Assembly (NCBI GenBank): GCA_046330935.1
Contig: JAXLRU010000011.1
Location: 32,279 to 96,278, forward strand
Reading direction: 5' to 3'
DNA: 64,000 bases
DNA from: JAXLRU01 sp046330935
Lineage (GTDB): Bacteria > Actinomycetota > Actinomycetes > Actinomycetales > Kineosporiaceae
In this document: piece by piece, positions 57,947-64,000 of the stretch
Position numbering within the stretch: position 1 is the first letter of the stretch
Layout: each line of letters opens with the position of its first letter
Made by a program: the position numbers and the translations under genes
Notes under the pieces: model-generated
What the model was told of the DNA's origin: nothing
Databases searched by the model: none
Seen by the model: only the letters and a program-made list of their open reading frames with translations

Positions 57947-59740
57947 GTGAGGTGGACCGGTTCGGCGCCCGACGGGGCCGCCGCGACGATCGCCGCGCTG
58001 CCCGAGCAGGGGCGGACGGCGGTGGTCGTCGTGCTCGCCGTCGTCGCCCTCGGCTGCGTCCTCGCCGCCGTGGCGGGCCTCACCTGGCTGCTGTCGGAGC
58101 CCCGGCGCCGCCACGGCGCGGCCCGCTCGACCTTCTACCTCGCCGCGATGCCCTCGCCCCTGGCCGCCCCCGGCCGGCACCGGCACCGCCGTCGCTCGAC
58201 CCTCGTGCAGTGGACGGCATGGCCCAACCCCCTGCGTCCGCGCCCCGCGGGCCCGGCGCTGGAGGACGCCGAGCTGCCCGTCGCGCGGCTGGGCGCCAAC
58301 CCCGCCGGTCGCCAGATCACCCCCGACCGCTCGCGCAGCAGGCGGCGCCAGCGGGCCGAGCGCGCCGCTCGTGCCGTGCAGGCCGCCGCCGTCGACCTGC
58401 CGGCTGTCCTCGAGGTGGCGCCACCCGAGGCGCCCGCCGACACCGCCCCCGCCGAGCCCGCGCCGTCGCCCATGCGCGGTCCCCGTCGCGGTGCCGCCGC
58501 ACGCCGTCGCGCCGCCGCGGCGGCCGTCCGTCGCGACGAGCATCACGCGCCGGCTCGCGAGGGTGGGCCCGACGACGCCCGCGACGCCCTGGCGGTCGCG
58601 GCCCGCGCCGCGTTCTCCTCCGCCGACACCCCCTCGGAGCTGCGTCGTCGGCTCGCCGAGCACGCCCTCGACGTCGGCGACGCCGCTGCCGCCGCGGTGG
58701 TGCTGCAGCTGCCCGACGGCGTGCGCGTGGCTTCCGTCGCCGATCGTGCCTGGCCGCTGGTCGACTCGGGCGAGGGTGCCCGGCGGCGCGGGTGCGACCC
58801 CGAGCAGGCGGCCTCAGCCGTGGGCTGGTGGCGCGGGCTGCTGGAGTCCTGGGCCGCCGGGCGGGTCGAGATCCGCCCCGGCTCCTCCGCGACCCCCGGC
58901 CGCCGGCTGCCCTGGGCGGGAGGGGGCGCCGTCCGCGGCGTCGTCGCCGACGCGCAGGGCCGCCCGCGGGCCGCGATCGCCGTGCCCGTCCGGCTGGGCG
59001 CCCGGGCCGTCGGTGCGCTCGTGCTCGTCCGCGACCCGGGCAGGGTCTTCACCGGCCGGGAGCAGCAGGCCCTGGCCGCCGTGGTCGCCCCCGCGGCCGC
59101 CGCCCTGGCCCTGAGCGCTCCGCGCCGCGGCGACGACGAGCCGGGCTCGGCCGCGGAGCTCCTGGGCGAGCTCGGCGACCTGCTGCCTCGCGCCGCGCTG
59201 CCGGGTTGGGCGCCGGTCGTCGTGTCACTGCACCTGCGCACGGCCGGGGGTGCGACCTCCGGCTCCCTGGAGCGGGCGGTCACCGAGGGCCTGCGCCAGG
59301 TGCTGCGCGAGGAGGACCGCGTCTACCGGTGGGGGCCCAGGGAGCTCGTCGTGCTGTGCCCTGACCTGCCGAGGGCGCGCGTGCGGACCGTCGTCGAGCG
59401 CATCCGTCGCTGCGCCGCTGCCGTCCTGGAGCACGCCCCGGCTCCTGCCGGAGCCGACGGCGCGACGGTGGACCTCGGGTGGGCGGTGGCGCGCCAAAGG
59501 TCGGCGGTCAAGCTCGTGGCGGCCGCTCGCAGCGACCGCGCGGCCCGCATCGCTCGCACAGGCCGCCCTGAGGGCACGGACGGCACGCCCGGCGGCGAGT
59601 CGACCGACGCTCCGATCGCGGACGCAGGACCCGTGGAGGATCCCGAGCCCGGGCAGCCGCAGGCCCCGACCTCCGCGGTGCCCGCGCCGCGGGTCAGCTC
59701 GGATCGGGTGCGGCAGCGGCAGGGTCGGGCGGCAGGGTGA
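57947..59740 (+). CDS. Membrane GAF / degenerate GGDEF protein
   Basis: About 597 residues. One transmembrane helix near residues 22-45 (VVVVLAVVALGCVLAAVAGL) is followed by a long Arg/Ala/Pro-rich cytoplasmic linker. A GAF-like domain spans about 200-370 (IAVPVRLGARAVGALVLVRDPGR). The C-terminal domain has the GGDEF layout, but the signature is RWGPRELVVL instead of RxGGDEF, so diguanylate cyclase activity is unlikely. It may bind nucleotide or a protein partner. GTG 57947 is a best guess with no well-spaced RBS. It is divergent from the sigma factor and overlaps the convergent MarR gene by 47 nt. Confidence 0.65.
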   Translation: MRWTGSAPDGAAATIAALPEQGRTAVVVVLAVVALGCVLAAVAGLTWLLSEPRRRHGAARSTFYLAAMPSPLAAPGRHRHRRRSTLVQWTAWPNPLRPRPAGPALEDAELPVARLGANPAGRQITPDRSRSRRRQRAERAARAVQAAAVDLPAVLEVAPPEAPADTAPAEPAPSPMRGPRRGAAARRRAAAAAVRRDEHHAPAREGGPDDARDALAVAARAAFSSADTPSELRRRLAEHALDVGDAAAAAVVLQLPDGVRVASVADRAWPLVDSGEGARRRGCDPEQAASAVGWWRGLLESWAAGRVEIRPGSSATPGRRLPWAGGGAVRGVVADAQGRPRAAIAVPVRLGARAVGALVLVRDPGRVFTGREQQALAAVVAPAAAALALSAPRRGDDEPGSAAELLGELGDLLPRAALPGWAPVVVSLHLRTAGGATSGSLERAVTEGLRQVLREEDRVYRWGPRELVVLCPDLPRARVRTVVERIRRCAAAVLEHAPAPAGADGATVDLGWAVARQRSAVKLVAAARSDRAARIARTGRPEGTDGTPGGESTDAPIADAGPVEDPEPGQPQAPTSAVPAPRVSSDRVRQRQGRAAG

Positions 59741-60254
59741 TCGACGCGCGGCGGGGTGCGCTGGCCTCGAGCCGCGTGACCACGCGCATCAGCATGTCGG
59801 TGAGCTGCTTGGTCTCCTCGCCCGCGATGGGCGCGAGGACCTCGCCCTCCTGCTGGTGGTAGGCGGGGAACACCTCGGTCATGAGGCGTTCCCCGACGGG
59901 GGTGAGGGACAGCAGGACGCGGCGGGCGTCGTCGGGGTGCGTGCGCCGACGCAGGAGCCCGCGGCCCTCGAGCGTCGTGGCCACCCCGGTGAGCGTGGAC
60001 TTCGAGATGCCGGCCTCGGCGGCGGTGTGCCGCGACTCGATCTCCTCCCAGGACCAGACGATCCACAGGACGATCCACGAGGTCCAGGTGAGGCCACGCG
60101 GCGCGAGGACGGTGCGCTCGAGGTGATTGCGGATGGCGCCCGCCGCCCGGTAGACGGCGGCGATGGCGGTCATGGCATCGCGATCGAGGTCGACCGTGGT
60201 GAGACGGCTCGCCACGACCTTGACGGATTGGTCCAGAGTGGAGAAGCCAGTCAC
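59694..60254 (-). CDS. MarR-family transcriptional regulator
   Basis: A 186-residue winged-helix regulator. The recognition part is HTAAEAGISKSTLTGVATTLEGRGLLRRRTHPDDARRVLLSLT-type sequence, a textbook MarR HTH and wing (DDARR). GTG 60254 is chosen; longer readings run through the regulatory gap. It is divergent from an FAD-dependent reductase, with a perfect 10+10 bp palindrome in between, the classic MarR arrangement for a redox- or phenolic-responsive target. Confidence 0.88.
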   Translation of the reverse strand: MTGFSTLDQSVKVVASRLTTVDLDRDAMTAIAAVYRAAGAIRNHLERTVLAPRGLTWTSWIVLWIVWSWEEIESRHTAAEAGISKSTLTGVATTLEGRGLLRRRTHPDDARRVLLSLTPVGERLMTEVFPAYHQQEGEVLAPIAGEETKQLTDMLMRVVTRLEASAPRRASITLPPDPAAAAPDPS

Positions 60255-60322
60255 GTATGTCCTCCGAGACCCCGCGTGTAGCTGACACAACCGGCAGATG
60301 CGGCGAGAGGCACCTTTGCCGG

Positions 60323-60351
60323 GACCGCTACGGAACGTGATCGTAGCGGTC
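60323..60351. promoter_or_regulatory. Perfect palindrome, candidate MarR operator
   Basis: GACCGCTACG (60323-60332) and CGTAGCGGTC (60342-60351) are separated by nine bases. It lies 69 nt upstream of the marR-type start and 126 nt upstream of the reductase start, between divergent genes. Confidence 0.65.
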
Positions 60352-60477
60352 GGATAGGGGGACTGGTCTAGAACCGACCGGTAACCTCCGATGACAACGT
60401 CAGTCATCGGGGCCTCCAGCAAGCCGTCCCGGCACCCCGAAGGGGCGGACGTCCTGCACGAACGCCAGGATGCCCCC

Positions 60478-62448
60478 ATGTCGAGCGACCCCAGCCCGCC
60501 GCAGCCCGAGACCCCGGGTCCCGCAGCCCGCACCGGCGCGTCGCCGCTGCTCACCGATGGTGCAGGCCCTGCGCACGTGATCGTCCTCGGGGGCGGCCCG
60601 GCGGGGATGCGAGCCGCGGAAGCGCTTCGCCGGCAAGGGTTCGGGGGCGAACTGACAGTGATCGGCGCCGAGCCGCTGCCGCCTTACCAGCGCCCCGCGG
60701 TCTCCAAGCAACTCCTCTCCGAGTGGGCCGTGCCGGTCGAGCCTGCCGAGCCGAAGGACCACCCGGACGCCGCCGCGCTGCCGCCGGGGCTCGCCCTGCC
60801 CCTGGGGCGGCGGCTGGCCGACGTCTCCTGGCTGCGGGGGCGGCAGATCATCGCGTGGTCCCCCGGGGAGCGGACGCTCGTCCACGCGGATGCCCGGGGT
60901 GGCGACCAGCAGGTGCTCCCGTGGGACGCCTTGGTGATCGCCACGGGGCTGCACCCGCGCCGACTCGCGCTGCCCTCGCGCGCGCTCGTGCCCGCCGACC
61001 GCCTGCACGCGCTGCGGACCGCGGCCGACGCGGCGGCGCTGCGCCCGTGGCTTGCGGCAGGACGCCGCGTGGTGGTGATCGGCGGTGGCCTGCTCGGCTG
61101 CGAGGTCGCGGCCGCGGCGGCACTGGCGGGCTGCCGGGCGAGCGTCGTGACGCCGCTGGCCGCGCCGCTCCAGGACCTGCTGGGGGCCGCCGCCGCGGCG
61201 GCCGTGGCCGCGCGGCTGTCGGTAGTGGGCGTGGAGGTGGTGCCCGCCGCCCGCGCCGTGGACGTCGTCCCCGACGGCACCTCGCTGCGCGCGCTGCTGT
61301 CCACGGGCGCGACGCTCGGCGCCGACGTCGTCGTCGAGGCGGTGGGGTCGGTGGCCGCCCTCGACTGGGCCGGGCCGGACCTAGGACGCGCGGTGGGCGG
61401 CGTGCGCTGCGACGAGCGCCTCCGCGCCGTCGTCGAGGGGGTGGTGCGCCCCGACGTGGTGGTCGCCGGCGACCTCGCCGCGATGCCCGGGCCCGCGGGG
61501 GCGGAGCGGGTCGAGCACTGGCAGCACGCCCTCGACACGGGCAGGCACGCCGGGCGGGTGCTGGCCTGGGGACTGGGGCTGGGCGAGGACCCCGGCCCTT
61601 ACGTGGGGGTCCCGTCGTTCTGGAGCGACCTCCCGGGCTTCACCCTGCAGGGCTTCGGGCGGTTCCCGGCCCCGCACGACGTGCGGGTGGTCGCGGGAGA
61701 CCCGGCCGCATGGGCGGCCGGGGACGACGACGCGGGGTTCGTCGTGGCGCACGAGCGGGCGGGCGCGGTCGTCGGCGTCGCGGGGGTGGGCCACGACGAG
61801 GACCTGCTGGCCTGGCGCGGCCGGGCTCGGGTGAGCCGCCGCGCCCGACGTCGTCACAGCCGCGGGGCGGCCGTCAGCGGACCCTCAGCAGACGGACTTG
61901 ACGTCCTGGGCGGTCGAGGCCTCGTCGACGACCTTCACCGGCTTACTCGTGCGGTGCTTGCCGCCCGAGGCCGGCTTGGACGGCGTCCCGGCGGCGCTGA
62001 CCGTCGGCGAGGGGCTCGGCGACACGGCGGCCGGCGCCTCGAGGTTCTTCTCCACGACCTGCCGCAGCATCGCGAAGTCGGGTTCGGCCCAGTTGCCGCC
62101 GTACGTCTCCTTGAGGATGGGCAGGCTGCGCACCTTGCCCTTCTTCACCCGCAGGGCGAGGTCCACCCACGCCTTGAGCTCGTCGCGGGGGATGTCGGTC
62201 GACAGGTTCGTCTTGAGCGACGCTGCGATCTTGGGGAACGCCTGCGCCAGCGTCACCGGGTCCGACTGGTCGGCGATCGCCGCGATGGCGCACCGCTGCC
62301 GCTTCATCCGCGAGTAGTCGCCCGACAGCTCGCCCCAGCGCGAGCGGGCGAACCACAGGGCGTGGTAGCCGTCGAGGTGCTGGCCGTCGCCGTTGCGGAT
62401 CCAGCCGCCCTCGGCCACGCGGTGGTTCGCGTCGCCACCGATGGGTAG
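60478..62448 (+). CDS. FAD-dependent pyridine-nucleotide-disulphide-type reductase (ferredoxin reductase-like), C-terminus probably frameshifted
   Basis: The conserved part is about 450 residues (60478 to about 61834). It has the FAD loop VIVLGGGPAGMRAAEALR, PYQRPAVSK and the VIATGLHPR motif, then the NAD loop VVVIGGGLLGCEVAAAAALAG and VVVAGDLAAM. A C-terminal domain follows (GVPSFWSDLPGFTLQGFGR, then LLAWRGRAR). This is the ferredoxin/rubredoxin-reductase family. As given, the frame has no stop until 62448 and its last ~190 residues are antisense to the LytR-type gene. A TGA one frame off at 61832-61834, right after the normal family end, suggests one indel just before it. ATG 60478 is preferred to 60391. 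Confidence 0.7.
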   Translation: MSSDPSPPQPETPGPAARTGASPLLTDGAGPAHVIVLGGGPAGMRAAEALRRQGFGGELTVIGAEPLPPYQRPAVSKQLLSEWAVPVEPAEPKDHPDAAALPPGLALPLGRRLADVSWLRGRQIIAWSPGERTLVHADARGGDQQVLPWDALVIATGLHPRRLALPSRALVPADRLHALRTAADAAALRPWLAAGRRVVVIGGGLLGCEVAAAAALAGCRASVVTPLAAPLQDLLGAAAAAAVAARLSVVGVEVVPAARAVDVVPDGTSLRALLSTGATLGADVVVEAVGSVAALDWAGPDLGRAVGGVRCDERLRAVVEGVVRPDVVVAGDLAAMPGPAGAERVEHWQHALDTGRHAGRVLAWGLGLGEDPGPYVGVPSFWSDLPGFTLQGFGRFPAPHDVRVVAGDPAAWAAGDDDAGFVVAHERAGAVVGVAGVGHDEDLLAWRGRARVSRRARRRHSRGAAVSGPSADGLDVLGGRGLVDDLHRLTRAVLAARGRLGRRPGGADRRRGARRHGGRRLEVLLHDLPQHREVGFGPVAAVRLLEDGQAAHLALLHPQGEVHPRLELVAGDVGRQVRLERRCDLGERLRQRHRVRLVGDRRDGAPLPLHPRVVARQLAPARAGEPQGVVAVEVLAVAVADPAALGHAVVRVATDG

Positions 62449-63573
62449 CCCGCGCTCGTTCTCGGCGCGGACGTTGACGGTGATGCCGCCGATCGCGTCG
62501 ACGAAGTCCTTGAAGCCCGCGAGGTTGAGCATGACGTAGTAGTTCGGCTCGAGGCCGAGCAGGCCCGTGACCGCCTCCTCGGTGGCGGCGAGGCCCACGT
62601 TGACCTCCTGCCCGTAGCGCTGGCGGTAGGCGTCGGCCGCCGTCGTCGAGTCCTCGGCGGTACGCCACACGGCGTTGATCTCGCACCAGGACCCGTCGGC
62701 CCCGCACGGGGTGCGACCTGCGCCGCTGCCGACCGGCCCGAAGCCGTGGGGCCACAGCTCGGCTCCCACCGAGCCGTCGGGGAACTGCACGCGCTGGAGG
62801 TTGCGCGGGATGTTGAACATGACCGTGTCGCCGGTCTTCGGCGTGATGCTGGCCAGGATCATCGAGTCGGGGCGCAGCCCGTCGCGGCCCTTGCCCGCGT
62901 CGCTGCCCATGATCAGGACGTTGACCCGGGTGAAGTTGGCCCACGGGTCCTTGGCCGCCACGACGGGGGCCTTGCCCGGCTTCACGTGGCCCTCGGCGAA
63001 GACCGAGTCCACGAGGTCGCGGGTGATCAATGCGTACTGGGCGCCCTTGGCCGCGGGGACGGCGATGGCGGCGAGCAGCGTGGTGACCAGCGCCGAGGCG
63101 GCCAGGCGCTGCCCCTGCGTCAGCATGCTCCGCTCCCGCAGGGCCGCGTGGCCGGCGAGCAGCACGAGCGCGAGCACCACGGCCGACACGATCGAGGCGA
63201 CGGCGACGATCAGCAGGCGCTGCGGGTCGACCGCGATCTTCCCGCCTGCCGAGGCGAGGTCGGTGACGCTGCCGTTCATCGCGAGCCAGGCCAGGGCGAG
63301 CAGCCCGACGGCGATGACGACGGAGGACACGAACCAGCCGGTGCGCCGACGCCCGGCGGCGATCAGCGCCGAGCCGGGCAGGAGCGCCCCGAGGACGGTC
63401 CACTTGACCACGTACCCGAAGCCCTGCCCCGCGGTGGTGGCGTGGCGACCCCGGGCGGGGACGCGGGAGCGGCGCGAGGCGGCGGGGACGGATGCGTACC
63501 CGGCCCCCGACGAGGCGCGTCGGGACGTGGGGACGGCACCGCGTTGTCCCGGGGGCGGGGCGAGCTGGGTCAC
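61885..63573 (-). CDS. LytR-CpsA-Psr-family cell-wall ligase
   Basis: A 562-residue membrane enzyme. LCP proteins attach teichoic acid or arabinogalactan-type polymers from lipid carriers to peptidoglycan outside the membrane. There are four hydrophobic segments in residues 55-200, then the LCP domain (about 225-480). Landmarks are NVLIMGSDAGKGRDGLRPDSM, FNIPRNL, the polyprenyl-phosphate Arg/Asp region YHALWFARSRWGELSGDYSRMKRQ, and NLAGFKDFVDAIGGITVNV. The C-terminal tail is Ser/Pro/Lys-rich. More membrane segments than the usual single helix are present. GTG 63573 follows GGAAGGAGG. Confidence 0.9.
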   Translation of the reverse strand: MTQLAPPPGQRGAVPTSRRASSGAGYASVPAASRRSRVPARGRHATTAGQGFGYVVKWTVLGALLPGSALIAAGRRRTGWFVSSVVIAVGLLALAWLAMNGSVTDLASAGGKIAVDPQRLLIVAVASIVSAVVLALVLLAGHAALRERSMLTQGQRLAASALVTTLLAAIAVPAAKGAQYALITRDLVDSVFAEGHVKPGKAPVVAAKDPWANFTRVNVLIMGSDAGKGRDGLRPDSMILASITPKTGDTVMFNIPRNLQRVQFPDGSVGAELWPHGFGPVGSGAGRTPCGADGSWCEINAVWRTAEDSTTAADAYRQRYGQEVNVGLAATEEAVTGLLGLEPNYYVMLNLAGFKDFVDAIGGITVNVRAENERGLPIGGDANHRVAEGGWIRNGDGQHLDGYHALWFARSRWGELSGDYSRMKRQRCAIAAIADQSDPVTLAQAFPKIAASLKTNLSTDIPRDELKAWVDLALRVKKGKVRSLPILKETYGGNWAEPDFAMLRQVVEKNLEAPAAVSPSPSPTVSAAGTPSKPASGGKHRTSKPVKVVDEASTAQDVKSVC

Positions 63574-63910
63574 GCGGGTCGTCCTCCTTCCGCGGCCTCG
63601 GGTGAGGCGGCGTGCCGTCGTCGGCGATCCTGGGGGTGCTGCGCCCGGCGCGTCCACCCCTGTGGAGGGTTCGCGGGCCGTGCGGCAGCGCGCGACGGCG
63701 ATGTCGGGTCCATGGTCGCACGCCCGGCGTCGGCCCCGGGTGGGGTCGGGCACGCCGAGCGGTGGGCGAACCCCCACCTCGTCGGCCGGGTGACCGCCTC
63801 GGTGAGGACTCCACGGACAAGACGCTCGAGGCCCGCCCTCGGGTGTCGCCCCGAGGCGGATGCTCCGCGTGACGCAGGTCACACCGTCCCGCGGCGGTCG
63901 GCGTTCTGCT
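63574..63910 (+). other. Intergenic region before the tRNA, no gene seen
   Basis: Roughly 340 nt between the LytR-type gene and the tRNA promoter. No frame with convincing codon use or ribosome site and no repeat was found. Confidence 0.4.
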
Positions 63911-63940
63911 TTGCCCCCGGTGACCGGCGACCGCTACCCT
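63911..63940 (+). promoter_or_regulatory. Candidate tRNA promoter
   Basis: TTGCCC (63911-63916) and TACCCT (63935-63940) are spaced by 18 bp, ending 37 nt before the tRNA. Confidence 0.45.
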
Positions 63941-63977
63941 TGGCACGGCTCGTCCGGCCTTCGTGCCGGTAGGGCGT

Positions 63978-64000
63978 GGAGGCGTCGCCTAGTCCGGTCT
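63978..64000 (+). tRNA. tRNA-Ser, 5' part only (probably GCU)
   Basis: GGAGGCGTCGCCTAGTCCGG matches the acceptor and D-arm start of a class II serine tRNA of actinomycetes. The window ends before the anticodon, so GCU is recalled from family resemblance, not read. Confidence 0.65.

Overview
The window is about 73% GC by eye, with GTG/TTG starts, frequent ATGA/GTGA start-stop overlaps, SigE- and SigF-type sigma factors, a mycothiol-type DinB/maleylpyruvate isomerase-fold protein, an F420-type luciferase-like oxidoreductase and LytR-CpsA-Psr wall chemistry. This points to a soil-type, plant-polymer-degrading actinomycete. The genus cannot be fixed from the sequence. No long phage or plasmid block is present; the one clear mobile element is an IS1380-family insertion sequence.

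Layout. 0.1-2.4 kb: RsbW-like ATPase, then an AbiEi/AbiEii type IV toxin-antitoxin pair whose toxin carries an in-frame stop. 2.5-5.2 kb: murL-murD2, the alternative route that adds L-Glu to UDP-MurNAc-L-Ala and then epimerises it. 5.3-10.2 kb: LysE exporter flanked by two paralogous 57-residue proteins, an FAD-linked oxidase, a frameshifted HprK-like ATPase and a membrane-Rieske protein. 10.4-13.4 kb: cysK-cysE for cysteine synthesis and an ACT-domain protein. 13.4-29.8 kb: a polysaccharide-degradation region with two tandem CBM4-Ig-GH9 cellulases, the first interrupted by the IS1380-type element after its third codon. Two large modular xylanases follow (GH11-CBM-GH10-CBM and GH11-CE4-CBM-GH10-CBM); both are riddled with frame changes as given. 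A broken gene of unknown function, a quinone oxidoreductase and tRNA-Ser(UGA) lie between cellulases and xylanases.

29.9-38.4 kb: alpha/beta hydrolase; a membrane protein/histidine kinase/response regulator operon; an ECF sigma with a membrane partner; a zinc alcohol dehydrogenase; a lipoprotein; a mycothiol-type protein. 38.6-44.0 kb: Crp/Fnr regulator, a self-regulated ArsR plus two AHSA1 proteins, and hcp with its NADH reductase. The hcp promoter has an FNR-type box at class II spacing, so the nearby Crp/Fnr protein is its natural candidate regulator in a nitrosative-stress module.

44.1-48.3 kb: Excalibur protein, a small unknown, a luciferase-like/hemerythrin fusion, a DUF2256-DUF3253 protein and a tautomerase. 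48.4-54.4 kb: an FHA-like protein and a Ser/Thr kinase lacking the beta3 lysine, bounded by two direct copies of a ~125-bp palindromic element, next to an N6-adenine methyltransferase and a nuclease-like protein (a possible defence island). 54.4-64.0 kb: HEAT protein, small membrane protein, SigF-like sigma with DUF2188, GAF/degenerate-GGDEF protein, MarR regulator divergent from an FAD reductase across a perfect palindrome, a LytR-CpsA-Psr protein and the start of a tRNA-Ser.

Reading-frame quality is uneven. About ten frame changes fall in each of the two mutually near-identical xylanase genes, and only four elsewhere. Consensus error in a long direct repeat is therefore at least as likely as real gene decay.
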